A stretch of DNA of 46,039 bases from Bacteroidota bacterium (GCA_023251625.1 JAHEYK010000009.1:1-46039); one strand, 5' to 3'. Positions 8,137-17,732 are shown, counted from the first letter of the stretch. Notes: generated from the sequence alone by a model not told the origin. Translations and numbers: made by a program.

Positions 8137-10116
8137 TCACTTGGCAATGACCTTAAACTCGGTCCTTCGGTTCATCTGGCGGTGTTCATCTGAATCATTG
8201 AGCACAACGGGTTTTGTATCTCCATAGCCTTTGAATGTGAGACGTTCTTTTGCTATTCCATGTGCGGCAAGATATTCAGAAACAGATTTAGCACGATTTT
8301 CGGAAAGCACCTGGTTTGATTTTTTATCCCCAACATTATCTGTATGTCCGCTGAGTTCAATTTTAAGGGATGGGTTTCCGGTTAAAAATTCCACGAGCTT
8401 GTTTAATTCAACTTTTGATTCATCTTTCAGGTCATATTTATTGGTCTCAAAAAAAACATTTTTAAGAATAACTGGAGCGCCTGTTATAGAAATAGGTGAC
8501 AAAGGGATTTCTATGGCAAAAGGTTGATAATCTTTACTTTCATTTAATGCAAAATTTTCTGACTTTGGAAGATATCCTGCTTTGGTGACTTCGAATGCAT
8601 AGTTCCTGTTCACGGGCAGGCATATAAAAAATTCTCCGGTTGTTTTATTCGACACCCATTTTACCATCGAACTTCCTGTTTGGAGGTCCACTACATCTAT
8701 ATCCGATTGAAGGGGTGTTTTTGTATCCGCATCATATACTTTCCCTTTTACATAAATTGTTTTTCCGGGTTGAATGGATTCGTCCAGTTCAAAGGAATAA
8801 ATATCAAGGCCTCCAAATCCTCCAGGACGGTCAGAAGCCATGTAGGCCAGTTTACCGCTTCGCGAAACCAACAAGCTGTTCTCGTCACTGGAAGTATTGA
8901 TCGGGTAACCTAAATTCATAGGTCTACCCCATTGCCCATTTGATTGCCTGCGTGACATAAAAATATCCTGTCCGCCCATACCGGGGTGCCCATTCGATGA
9001 AAAATACAAGGTCTGATTATCCGGATGAATAAATACAGATTCTTCTTCTCTTGGAGTATTGATCACATCGCTCAGTTTTACCGCGGGGCCAAATCTTCCG
9101 TTGCTGCCGATCTCTGACATATATATATCCGGATTGTGTATGGAATGAGAACGTATCTGCCCCCGAATGAAGTACAATGTTTTTCCATCCGAAGAAAAGC
9201 TAGGTTGAGTTTCCCAATTGGAGGAATTTACTCCGGGGCCCGCATTTTGAGGCTTGCTCCATTCATTGCCCTCTTTGACAGAATAAAAAATATCACAGCT
9301 TCCATATCCCTTTCTTCCTAAACCGTAATCATGCCCGTTGGGATCATCAGACATTTCTTCTGAAACCACAAAAAATAAAATATTTCCATCAGCAGAAAGA
9401 GCAGGAGCCCCTTCATTTCGTTCTGTATTTATTTTATTTCCGATGCTGAATGCCGTCCCCCACTTGCCATCTGTTTTGTTACTCACATAAAAATCTTCCT
9501 GCAAGCCATACGGATTCGCTTTGGTTGGAAGATTGCGGGTAAACAAGAACATTTGCTCATCGGCAGTCATGCTCGGGAAATATTCATCGTTCTTGGAATT
9601 CAATCCCGCACCTGCATTCACCGGCTTAAATGGAACCGGATGCTCAAGAGCATTGATCGAAAAATCACAATTGATAAGCCATTGCTGTGCTTCTATATTT
9701 ATTTCCCGGTTCTCTGATGGTTTTCGCAAGAAGCGTTCAAAATTCTGCCTGGCTTCTTTGTAATTGTTAAGTGCTACCAAATATTTTCCAAGGGTGTAAT
9801 AAGCCATAGGAAAAAAATCCGGATTGACAGCAAGTGCTTTCTTGATTTCAGCAACAGCCGTTTCAAACTGCTTCATGTCAGCATAAATATCAGCAAGCAT
9901 CAAATGTGCCTCTATGAACAACTCATCCTTCTCAATCGCCTTCAGTAAAGATTGCTTTGCATTTTCTTCGTTACGGGCATACATGTACTTGATCGCTTCT
10001 TCGTATAATGAGATTGCTTTTTTATTCTTGGTAGTGTATTGTTGCTGCGCATGGCAGATGGCAGATGGCAAAAGGCAGATGGCAGAAACAAAAAATATTT
10101 TTAAAACACTCTTCAT
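8137..10116 (-). CDS. OmpA family protein with TPR, PD40 repeats and carboxypeptidase-regulatory-like domain (PorE-like paralog)
   Basis: TPR repeats (FIEAHLMLADIYADMKQFETAVAEIKKALAVNPDF), PD40 repeats (TLYFSSNGHPGMGGQDIFMSRR), GKVYDADTKTPLQSDIDVVDL CRD, C-terminal OmpA (IELSGHTDNVGDKKSNQVLSENRAKSVSEYL). Confidence 0.88.
   Translation of the reverse strand: MKSVLKIFFVSAICLLPSAICHAQQQYTTKNKKAISLYEEAIKYMYARNEENAKQSLLKAIEKDELFIEAHLMLADIYADMKQFETAVAEIKKALAVNPDFFPMAYYTLGKYLVALNNYKEARQNFERFLRKPSENREINIEAQQWLINCDFSINALEHPVPFKPVNAGAGLNSKNDEYFPSMTADEQMFLFTRNLPTKANPYGLQEDFYVSNKTDGKWGTAFSIGNKINTERNEGAPALSADGNILFFVVSEEMSDDPNGHDYGLGRKGYGSCDIFYSVKEGNEWSKPQNAGPGVNSSNWETQPSFSSDGKTLYFIRGQIRSHSIHNPDIYMSEIGSNGRFGPAVKLSDVINTPREEESVFIHPDNQTLYFSSNGHPGMGGQDIFMSRRQSNGQWGRPMNLGYPINTSSDENSLLVSRSGKLAYMASDRPGGFGGLDIYSFELDESIQPGKTIYVKGKVYDADTKTPLQSDIDVVDLQTGSSMVKWVSNKTTGEFFICLPVNRNYAFEVTKAGYLPKSENFALNESKDYQPFAIEIPLSPISITGAPVILKNVFFETNKYDLKDESKVELNKLVEFLTGNPSLKIELSGHTDNVGDKKSNQVLSENRAKSVSEYLAAHGIAKERLTFKGYGDTKPVVLNDSDEHRQMNRRTEFKVIAK
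10051..10086. repeat. GGCAGAT heptamer-based tandem repeat inside the signal-peptide coding region
   Basis: ATGGCAGATGGCAGATGGCAAAAGGCAGATGGCAGA. Confidence 0.85.
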
Positions 10117-10141
10117 ATAGTCTTATAATCAAGAACCGTTC

Positions 10142-10831
10142 CTAAGGAATTCCGATGTATTTATGCGTTTGTAAAGATATCATCCATTGTGGATGCTGCT
10201 GAACATAATTGATTATCAATGGCATCATTTCATTTCGTTTGCTCCACTCGGGCTGCAAAAAAAGAATGGCTAATGGTTGATGGCTAATGGTTGATGTATT
10301 CTTTCCATTAGACATTAACCCTTTTCCATTAACCATCATCTCCACTTGTTCTTCCGCAAAGCGAAAATCATCTTTATTATGAATGATCACTTTCAGCTCA
10401 TTAGCCTTTGGAAAATTTTCTTTGAGCACAGCCATATTTTTTTTGGGAGAAAGGCAGATCCAGTCCCAGTCACCGGTAATTTTATATGCACCGGAGGTTT
10501 CCAGAAAAGTTTGAATACCTCTTTTCTTAAAGCCTTTGGTGAGGTATGAAAGCTCGCTCATGCAGGGCTCTCCTCCTGTAACAACGACCGCCTTAGCAGG
10601 AAATTTTGAAGCGTTCTCTATAATTATATCCGCTTCGGTAAGAGGATGAATACTTGCGTCCCAGCTCTCTTTTACATCGCACCAGTGGCAGCCCACATCG
10701 CACCCTCCTATGCGTACAAAATAAGCAGCCTTGCCGGTATTAAACCCTTCGCCCTGAATGGTGTAGAATTCTTCCATAAGAGGAAGAAGAGTACCTTTTA
10801 AGATCTCGGGCTTTGTAGCAGCTAATGACAT
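10142..10831 (-). CDS. queE: 7-carboxy-7-deazaguanine synthase QueE (radical SAM)
   Basis: MEEFYTIQGEGFNTGKAAYFVRIGGCDVGCHWCDVKESWD (CX3CX2C), VVTGGEPCM, FLQPEWSKRNEMMPLIINYVQQHPQWMISLQTHKYIGIP. Confidence 0.93.
   Translation of the reverse strand: MSLAATKPEILKGTLLPLMEEFYTIQGEGFNTGKAAYFVRIGGCDVGCHWCDVKESWDASIHPLTEADIIIENASKFPAKAVVVTGGEPCMSELSYLTKGFKKRGIQTFLETSGAYKITGDWDWICLSPKKNMAVLKENFPKANELKVIIHNKDDFRFAEEQVEMMVNGKGLMSNGKNTSTISHQPLAILFLQPEWSKRNEMMPLIINYVQQHPQWMISLQTHKYIGIP
10268..10340. repeat. GGCTAATGGTTGAT tandem x2 with inverted partner words, inside queE
   Basis: Exact 14-mer tandem at 10268-10281/10282-10295, followed by CCATTAGACATTAACCCTTTTCCATTAACCATCATC in opposite orientation. 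Confidence 0.85.
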
Positions 10832-10939
10832 AATATTAGTAAAAATACAGAAATAGTTTGCTTAGCGTAAAATACCCTGTTTAAAGCTGTTCCCGGTGTT
10901 AAACACACAAAATTTATTATTTCGATACCGCCCAACCTT

Positions 10940-10947
10940 TATCTTTG
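10940..10947 (+). promoter_or_regulatory. -7 box TATCTTTG upstream of the choice-of-anchor V protein
   Basis: TATCTTTG match to TAnnTTTG; lies within the longest ORF, supporting the downstream start at 11014. Confidence 0.4.
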
Positions 10948-11013
10948 TTATTCCGTGTAAGTATTGTAGATTGGCCAATAAGAACACAAATAATTCTTAA
11001 TATCTTTATTTTT

Positions 11014-12567
11014 ATGAAAAAAAAATCACTACTTATCATCTCCCTGGCAATCATTATTCTGATCGTTATTCATAATGCGGCTTTTTCCGACAGCAACGGC
11101 ATGAACAGGCATTCAGGCACGCTGGATGAAAATACCTGTTCAGAAGCCGGTTGTCATGGTGCCGGAAATGGGAATGGTAGCACAGGCGGACTCCCCGATA
11201 ACGGAGGGCCCGGATCGATCGCTCTTACTTCTAATATACCCGCCAACATATATACTCCCGGAACTACGTACAGCATGACCATCACATTGACCGAAGCAGG
11301 ATGCCAGCACTTTGGTTTCAGCGGAGTTGCCGTAAACAGTGGAATGTCTAATTCAGGCACCATGACCGCTACAGATGCAGCACATACTCAAGTACAAAAC
11401 TATAGCCGCCTGTATATAACCCACCAGGCTCCGCCACAGGGAGTTTTTTTAACCACAAACCCTGCTGTGATCAATTTTAACTGGAAAGCTCCGACTACCA
11501 ATGAGGGCCCGGTTACATTTTATTATGACGGTATTGCCGCCAACAATAATCAACTGAATGATGCAGGAGATAATGTATACAAAGGCAGCATGACCTTCAA
11601 TCCAAATACGCCTGTATCAGCACCGCTCATTTTATCTTCTATCAGTGCGCAAACATTCAGAGCGACAACAAGCATCCCGTCAGTACCTAAACGTTTTTAT
11701 GTTTCGGGGCAAGCACTTTCTAATAATATTTCCATTTCCATTCCTTCTCCTTATGAACTCTCTTTAAGCCCTACCGGCGGTTTTAGTACGAGTGCGATCA
11801 CCTTGACCCAGGCAAGCGGAAATGTGAACACTACTCCATTCTATGTGCGATACAATGCATCTTTAAGCGGAGCGTCCAACCAAACAGTCACTCTCAGCAG
11901 CAGTGGAGCCACTTCCAAAACTGCGGCATTCACCGGGCAAATTGCAAACCCTGTCATTAACACACCTAACCAGACAACGATAGCACAGTTCTCAACCAGT
12001 GTTGGAACTCCTTCAAGCATTGACAGCTTCACAGTTACTTTTTCAGGTTTGATGGACAGCATCATCTGGACTGCCCCTCCACAATTTCAGATCACTACAA
12101 ATAAAACAAGAGATTGGGACCTGAAACATTACTGGACTCCCTTCAATCCGATCTGGGGGCTGAGTAATTTCAAGATGTATGTTCGCTACAACCCTGCCGT
12201 TGCAGGTCCGCACAGCGGCAATGTTGTGATATCCACTTTAGGAGGAACCTCCCAGAATGTTGCTGTGAGCGGGGTTACCATTGGCACCGGAATAGCAGAA
12301 AATATACTGAATGAAAATTCTGTAAAAGTGTATCCCAACCCATTGAGCGGAAAAGGTTTCATTCAGTTTGACATGGCACAGGCTGGAAATGTTGCTGCGA
12401 TTATTTATGATCTGAACGGAAAAAAGGTGAAAGATATCTCATCTGCTTTATTTAACAAAGGCAATAACTCTATAGCATTTGACGCAGGAGGATTATCCAA
12501 AGGCACTTACATGATCTCATTGGAAACAAAACAAGAAAAAACAGTTAAACAAATTGTGATCGAATAA
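11014..12567 (+). CDS. Choice-of-anchor V / reeler-like domain protein with T9SS type A C-terminal sorting domain
   Basis: MKKKSLLIISLAIIILIVIHNAAFS signal; SGTLDENTCSEAGCHGAG...YTPGTTYSMTITLTEAG; C-terminal VYPNPLSGKGFIQFDM...IIYDLNGKKVKDIS...GLSKGTYMISLETKQEKTVKQIVIE. Confidence 0.85.
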   Translation: MKKKSLLIISLAIIILIVIHNAAFSDSNGMNRHSGTLDENTCSEAGCHGAGNGNGSTGGLPDNGGPGSIALTSNIPANIYTPGTTYSMTITLTEAGCQHFGFSGVAVNSGMSNSGTMTATDAAHTQVQNYSRLYITHQAPPQGVFLTTNPAVINFNWKAPTTNEGPVTFYYDGIAANNNQLNDAGDNVYKGSMTFNPNTPVSAPLILSSISAQTFRATTSIPSVPKRFYVSGQALSNNISISIPSPYELSLSPTGGFSTSAITLTQASGNVNTTPFYVRYNASLSGASNQTVTLSSSGATSKTAAFTGQIANPVINTPNQTTIAQFSTSVGTPSSIDSFTVTFSGLMDSIIWTAPPQFQITTNKTRDWDLKHYWTPFNPIWGLSNFKMYVRYNPAVAGPHSGNVVISTLGGTSQNVAVSGVTIGTGIAENILNENSVKVYPNPLSGKGFIQFDMAQAGNVAAIIYDLNGKKVKDISSALFNKGNNSIAFDAGGLSKGTYMISLETKQEKTVKQIVIE

Positions 12568-12593
12568 AATACCCGGAAACTCTTTGAAGTAAT

Positions 12594-12980
12594 ATGAAAA
12601 AAACAACAAACTGGACAGTTATTTTACTGGCGGTATTTGTGGCGTGCACCAAGGACAAAGGAGAATTAGTTAAACCAAGGCCTTTGGGGCCGGGCTGTGA
12701 TACCAGTATGGTTATTTCTTATGCAACGGACATTGTACCCATTATGAACAACAGCTGTGGAGCCCAGGATAATTCGTGCCACACCTCCGCAACTGCATCC
12801 GGACAGACGATACTTGATATTCAAGTGGGTGTTAATGCTGTTGCAACGAATGGCAAATTGCTTAGCTCCATCACATGGGATGGCAATGCTTCTTTCATGC
12901 CAAAATCAGGAGTTAAACTGCCGGAGTGTGATATCAATAAAATCCGAAAGTGGATCAACGAAGGGGCACCTGATAATTAA
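12594..12980 (+). CDS. Cytochrome c-like lipoprotein (PSCyt1-like small domain with spaced CX6CH)
   Basis: Lipobox [30 protein letters not shown]...[28 protein letters not shown]. Confidence 0.7.
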   Translation: MKKTTNWTVILLAVFVACTKDKGELVKPRPLGPGCDTSMVISYATDIVPIMNNSCGAQDNSCHTSATASGQTILDIQVGVNAVATNGKLLSSITWDGNASFMPKSGVKLPECDINKIRKWINEGAPDN

Positions 12981-13855
12981 TAGACCTCTTTTTTACTCGC
13001 CTTCAGGGAATTCAGAAGCAGAGATGTGATGGTCATTGGGCCTACCCCACCGGGAACATGGCTGATGAAAGAACATTTGGGAGCCACCTCATCATATTTT
13101 ACATCACCTAATAATTTCCAGCCGGTTTTTGTTTTGTCGGATTTAACGCGTGTGATACCGACATCAATTACCGCTGCACCTTGCTTAACATAATCAGCAG
13201 TGAGAAATTCTGCCTTACCTAAAGCGACAATTAAAATATCAGCACTGAAACAAATTTCTTTCAGATTTTTTGTTTTGCTGTGAGTTAGCGTTACCGTGCA
13301 ATTTCCCGGATACGTATTCCTGGCCATCAAAATGCTCATAGGGGAACCCACAATATGACTTCTGCCGATCACCACGCAGGTTTTTCCTGCTGTTTCAATT
13401 TTATAACGTTCGATCAGCTGCAGAATTCCATAAGGCGTTGCGGGCAAATAGGTTGGAAGGTTAAGCGCCATTCTCCCCACATTGGCCGGATGAAATCCAT
13501 CCACATCTTTTTCAGGGGCGATGGTTTCAATTACTTTCTGTTCGGAAATATGCTTAGGCAAAGGCAGTTGAACAATAAAGCCATCAATATCCTTGTCTTT
13601 ATTTAAGTCGGATATTTTTTTCAGCAGTTCACTTTCAGAAACAGTATCCGGCAATCTTACCAGAGTCGATCTGAATCCTACTCTTTCGCAGGCTTTCACT
13701 TTCCCCCCCACATATGTTTCGCTGGCACCATCATTACCAACAAGTATTGCAGCAAGATGAGGTATTTTCTTTCCCGCAGCTTTCAGCTTTTGCACTTCAG
13801 CAGCTATTTCACCCTGAATCTCTTCCGATACTTTTTTTCCGTCAATGATTGTCAT
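12977..13855 (-). CDS. folD: Bifunctional methylenetetrahydrofolate dehydrogenase/methenyltetrahydrofolate cyclohydrolase
   Basis: [92 protein letters not shown]. Confidence 0.96.
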   Translation of the reverse strand: MTIIDGKKVSEEIQGEIAAEVQKLKAAGKKIPHLAAILVGNDGASETYVGGKVKACERVGFRSTLVRLPDTVSESELLKKISDLNKDKDIDGFIVQLPLPKHISEQKVIETIAPEKDVDGFHPANVGRMALNLPTYLPATPYGILQLIERYKIETAGKTCVVIGRSHIVGSPMSILMARNTYPGNCTVTLTHSKTKNLKEICFSADILIVALGKAEFLTADYVKQGAAVIDVGITRVKSDKTKTGWKLLGDVKYDEVAPKCSFISHVPGGVGPMTITSLLLNSLKASKKEVY

Positions 13856-13856
13856 A

Positions 13857-13946
13857 TAGTTACTAATAACGAATAATTACAAATGTTACTAATCAGTGCA
13901 TGCTTATTCGTAATATTCGTTGCCATTAGTTATTGGTATCCTATCG
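13857..13946. repeat. ACTAATAACGAAT/TTACAAAT dispersed palindromic repeat, copy A
   Basis: ACTAATAACGAAT (13862-13874), TTACAAATGTTACTAATCAG (13877-13896), then inverted words TTATTCGTAATATTCGTTGCCATTAGTTATTGGTATCC. Confidence 0.8.
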
Positions 13947-15281
13947 CGGCTTCTGCATGTTCTGCATATTCGACATCATTTTGCGCATCTGATCTTTATT
14001 TCCCATCATGCGCATCATCTTGCGTGTTTCTTCAAATTGCTTGAGCAGTTTATTCACATCCTGTACCTGGCGGCCACTGCCTTTTGCAATACGTTCTCTT
14101 CTGCTACCATTAATGATCTCGGGGTTGCTTCTTTCTTTTGGGGTCATGGATTGAATGATGGCTTCGATATATTTGAACGCATCGTCATTGATATCCACAT
14201 CCTTAATTGCTTTTCCGACTCCAGGAATCATCCCCATCAGGTCTTTCATGTTGCCCATCTTTTTTATCTGCTGTAGCTGGCTTACAAAATCATTGAAATC
14301 AAATTTATTCTGGGATAATTTTTTTTGAAGTTTTTTAGATTCTTCTTCACTAAATTGTTCCTGTGCACGTTCAACGAGCGTAACCACATCGCCCATGCCC
14401 AAGATTCTGTCTGCCATGCGATCCGGGTGAAAGACATCTATCGCATCCATCTTCTCTCCGGTCCCTACGAACTTAATGGGTTTGTTTACCACACTCTTAA
14501 TTGAAAGAGCTGCCCCGCCACGTGTATCGCCATCCAGTTTGGTGAGCACTACTCCACCGAAATCCAGTCGTTCGTTAAAAGTCTTTGCTGTGTTCACAGC
14601 ATCCTGCCCGGTCATGGCATCCACTACAAATAATATTTCATCGGGGGAAACAGCTTTTTTCACCGCAGCGATCTCGTTCATCATTTGCTCATCAACTGCC
14701 AAACGGCCGGCTGTATCGATGATGGCCACTGAGTGATTATTTAATTTAGCAAATTCTATTCCCTTTTTCGCAATGCTTACCGCATCTTTATTCTCACGAT
14801 CAGAAAACACCGCTACACCGATCTGTTGTCCAAGAACATGTAATTGATCAATCGCTGCAGGGCGATATATGTCACAGGCAACAAGCAACGGATTTTTTCC
14901 TTTTTTAGTTTTCAGGTAATTGGCAAGCTTTCCTGAAAAAGTTGTTTTACCGGACCCCTGCAAGCCGCTCATCAGGATGACGGTTGGATTACCGGACATT
15001 TTTAACTCCGCATTCTTCCCTCCCATCAACTCCGCAAGTTCATCGCGTGTGATCTTGGTCATCAGCTGGCCAGGGGAAAGGCTGGTAAGCACGTTCTGCC
15101 CAAGCGCTTTTGCCTTTACGTTATCGGTAAAGGTCTTAGCCACTTTAAAATTCACATCCGCATCCAGTAATGCCTTGCGGATCTCCTTGAGCGTTTCACC
15201 CACATTCACTTCGGTGATCTTGCCCTGCCCTTTCAGAACCTTAAATGCACGGTCTATTTTATCACTTAAATTCTCAAACAT
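13941..15281 (-). CDS. ffh: Signal recognition particle protein Ffh
   Basis: [55 protein letters not shown]-terminal Met-rich M domain. Confidence 0.97.
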   Translation of the reverse strand: MFENLSDKIDRAFKVLKGQGKITEVNVGETLKEIRKALLDADVNFKVAKTFTDNVKAKALGQNVLTSLSPGQLMTKITRDELAELMGGKNAELKMSGNPTVILMSGLQGSGKTTFSGKLANYLKTKKGKNPLLVACDIYRPAAIDQLHVLGQQIGVAVFSDRENKDAVSIAKKGIEFAKLNNHSVAIIDTAGRLAVDEQMMNEIAAVKKAVSPDEILFVVDAMTGQDAVNTAKTFNERLDFGGVVLTKLDGDTRGGAALSIKSVVNKPIKFVGTGEKMDAIDVFHPDRMADRILGMGDVVTLVERAQEQFSEEESKKLQKKLSQNKFDFNDFVSQLQQIKKMGNMKDLMGMIPGVGKAIKDVDINDDAFKYIEAIIQSMTPKERSNPEIINGSRRERIAKGSGRQVQDVNKLLKQFEETRKMMRMMGNKDQMRKMMSNMQNMQKPR

Positions 15282-15315
15282 ATTATTGATTCTAAAGTTG
15301 AAATAAAATGAGAGA

Positions 15316-15323
15316 CAAAGTTA
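15316..15323 (-). promoter_or_regulatory. -7 box TAACTTTG upstream of ffh
   Basis: CAAAGTTA on +. Confidence 0.45.
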
Positions 15324-15464
15324 ATTTTTTTCCCCTTTTAATAAGAGGCGTGAGTAAACAAGACCGGCTCAGCTTTCATATGTGGATAAAATCTTCCTTG
15401 CGTCATCATACGCTTAATAATTATACGTACATTTCATGACAACAAGCATAAAAACACCTATTTT

Positions 15465-16544
15465 ATGAAAATAATAAGGTTTGAAAGAGATCGCTCGCAA
15501 TTCATGGCTTCCCTTAAAAAGAACGTAAACGATTACTTCAAGGAAAGGGGCATCTCCACAAAGGGCAACTGGACGATGGGTGTGAAATCGGTTGTGATGC
15601 TTTCTCTATATATCATTCCTTTTATTCTGATGATCACAGTGTCAATGCCGGGCTGGATGATATTTCCGCTTTCTATTATAATGGGCGCTGGTATGGCAGG
15701 TACAGGCATGGCGGTGATGCACGATGCCGCTCACGGTTCACTTTCAAGAAAAGGATGGCTCAATCAATTGCTGAGCGGTTCTATATTTTTGATGGGGACA
15801 ACGATTTTCAACTGGAAAGTGCAGCACAATGTGTTGCACCATACTTTTACAAATATTGACGGCATGGACGAAGACATTGCGGGTCACGCTGCACTACGCT
15901 TCTCCAAACATGCCCCACTGAAAAAGATCCATCGCTTTCAGCATCTGTACTGGTGGTTCCTCTACAGCTTCATGACACTTTCAAAACTGATCGGAGATTT
16001 TTTTCAACTGAAGAATTATAACAAGACCGGACTTACAGAACAACAGAATGCAAAACCAGCATTAGAATATTTAAAACTATTCGGAACAAAAGCAATCTAC
16101 TTTCCTGTGGTTCTCGGATTGCCTCTTTTATTTTCTGATTTTACCTGGTGGCAGATAGCCCTTGGTTTTGTCGTGATGCATTGCACAGGCGGAATGATCA
16201 TGGCTGTTGTTTTCCAATTGGCGCACGTGGTAGAAGGTGCAGAACAGCCTTTACCTGACCAGGGCGGCAACATTGAAAACGAATGGGCCATTCACCAGCT
16301 TCAGACCACTGCAAATTTCTCCAGAAGCAATCGCTGGCTTCACTGGTATGTGGGAGGACTTAACTTTCAGATCGAACATCATCTTTTCCCGAACGTATGC
16401 CATATCCACTATCGGAAAATTTCTCATATCGTTGAAAAGACCGCGATGGAGTTCGGCCTGCCCTACAATATGAATCCCTCTATTGTAAATGCCATTGCAT
16501 CGCACATGAGGATGCTGAAGGCCCTGGGGAGAGAGGCTGCTTAA
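15465..16544 (+). CDS. Membrane fatty acid desaturase (acyl-CoA / linoleoyl-CoA desaturase family)
   Basis: Three His boxes: HDAAHG, HNVLHH, QIEHH, plus transmembrane segments. Confidence 0.93.
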   Translation: MKIIRFERDRSQFMASLKKNVNDYFKERGISTKGNWTMGVKSVVMLSLYIIPFILMITVSMPGWMIFPLSIIMGAGMAGTGMAVMHDAAHGSLSRKGWLNQLLSGSIFLMGTTIFNWKVQHNVLHHTFTNIDGMDEDIAGHAALRFSKHAPLKKIHRFQHLYWWFLYSFMTLSKLIGDFFQLKNYNKTGLTEQQNAKPALEYLKLFGTKAIYFPVVLGLPLLFSDFTWWQIALGFVVMHCTGGMIMAVVFQLAHVVEGAEQPLPDQGGNIENEWAIHQLQTTANFSRSNRWLHWYVGGLNFQIEHHLFPNVCHIHYRKISHIVEKTAMEFGLPYNMNPSIVNAIASHMRMLKALGREAA

Positions 16545-16620
16545 TTGTTACCCCGGCTCTACCTTGCTGCGCCAAGGCGAGAAGGGTGCAACAATTCCGT
16601 TCGATTAGACTAAAGTTTCA

Positions 16621-16643
16621 AAGTCCCTTTAGGGATTTAGGGG
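16621..16643. repeat. Word repeat AAGTCCCTTTAGGGATTTAGGGG with internal CCCT/AGGG symmetry
   Basis: Direct reading in the gap between desaturase and sigma factor. Confidence 0.5.
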
Positions 16644-16680
16644 AATTCCTTTACAATATCTTTTCCTGCCATTCGTCTTA

Positions 16681-17283
16681 ATGGGTATGAAGGACATTGT
16701 GCTTACATTTGATACAGCCATGACGGAGCGCCAGAACCAATCCATACAGGAGACGGTGAAGAAGGAAAGCCCGCGTTTGCTGGATTTCATCCGTAAACGC
16801 ATTCCTGATACCAATGATGCCGAAGATATTCTGCAGGATGTCTTCTATCAGCTCATTGAAAATTATCGCCTCATGAAGCCCATTGAAGAAATGACCGCAT
16901 GGCTTTTCACCGTTGCACGGAATAAGATCACCGATCGTTTTAGAAAAAAGAAACCTGAATCGCTCGAAAAGCAATTATTATATAACGGAGAAGAAGAAGG
17001 AGAAATGCTGAATCTTGCCGATATTCTTCCGGGGCAAAACGACTCGCCCGAGACAAAGATGCTGCGTTCTGCTGTGATGGAAGAACTGGAAGAGGCTTTG
17101 GGCGAATTGCCCCAGGAACAGCGTGAAGTGTTCATGCTTCATGAAATAGACGGAAAAAGCTTCAAGGAAATTTCGGAGACGACAGGCGCCAGTGTGAATA
17201 CACTTTTGTCGAGGAAAAGATATGCTGTATTGTTTCTGAGAGAACGATTAAAAGAATTATACAACGAACTATTAACTAATTAA
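16681..17283 (+). CDS. RNA polymerase sigma factor, sigma-70/ECF family
   Basis: DAEDILQDVFYQLIENY region 2; LGELPQEQREVFMLHEIDGKSFKEISETTGASVNTLLSRKRYAVLFLRERL region 4. Confidence 0.92.
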   Translation: MGMKDIVLTFDTAMTERQNQSIQETVKKESPRLLDFIRKRIPDTNDAEDILQDVFYQLIENYRLMKPIEEMTAWLFTVARNKITDRFRKKKPESLEKQLLYNGEEEGEMLNLADILPGQNDSPETKMLRSAVMEELEEALGELPQEQREVFMLHEIDGKSFKEISETTGASVNTLLSRKRYAVLFLRERLKELYNELLTN

Positions 17284-17297
17284 TCGCCTCACCCCTG

Positions 17298-17318
17298 CCC
17301 CTCTCCTCAGGAGAGGGG
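17298..17318. repeat. Perfect palindrome CCCCTCTCC-TCA-GGAGAGGGG between sigma factor and small membrane protein
   Basis: 9-bp arms, 3-nt spacer. Confidence 0.8.
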
Positions 17319-17348
17319 TTCTGGAAGAGGCATAAAAACTAAAACAAC

Positions 17349-17720
17349 ATGAGAAATCATTGGATCAAAAGAGGAATAGGGATTGGCATCGCAGCCGTTG
17401 CGGGCGCCTTCCTGCTGGGATATGTGGTCATGCATTTATGGAACTGGCTCATACCGGCAATTTTTACAGGAGCTGCAGTAATTAATTACTGGCAGGCTTT
17501 CGGCATACTGATTCTGTCAAAGATCCTTTTCGGAGGGTTCAGAGGCAGGCATGGATGCGCCTGCCTGCCGGACAGGCATGGATGCGGGCACCGCGGAGGT
17601 CACTGGCGCGGACGCTGGTGGAAAGAAAAATGGGAAGGCATGAGCGAAGAAGAAAAGGAAAAATTCCGCAAGCGCTGCGGAGACTGGTGTGAGCCGGAGG
17701 CGAAGCCAAAAGCGGAATAG
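17349..17720 (+). CDS. Small membrane protein with basic/His/Cys-rich tail, probably co-transcribed with the ECF sigma factor
   Basis: N-terminal TM segments; RGRWWKEKWEGMSEEEKEKFRKRCGDWCEPE tail; 65 bp downstream of the sigma gene on the same strand. Confidence 0.75.
   Translation: MRNHWIKRGIGIGIAAVAGAFLLGYVVMHLWNWLIPAIFTGAAVINYWQAFGILILSKILFGGFRGRHGCACLPDRHGCGHRGGHWRGRWWKEKWEGMSEEEKEKFRKRCGDWCEPEAKPKAE
17544..17586. repeat. In-gene repeat: CAGGCATGGATGCG x2 (27-nt period) around CCTGCCTGCC
   Basis: 14-mer at 17546-17559 and 17573-17586; GGCAGGC/GCCTGCC inverted words. Confidence 0.8.
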
Positions 17721-17732
17721 AAAGCGAAAGTC

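Noticed and set aside
13920-14276. His-rich + strand ORF ([25 protein letters not shown])
   Set aside because: Antisense to the Met-rich C-terminus of ffh, which produces CAT/His codons.
13941-15460. SRP RNA (4.5S) next to ffh
   Set aside because: Looked for a GC-rich hairpin with the conserved GGAA tetraloop region near ffh and saw none.
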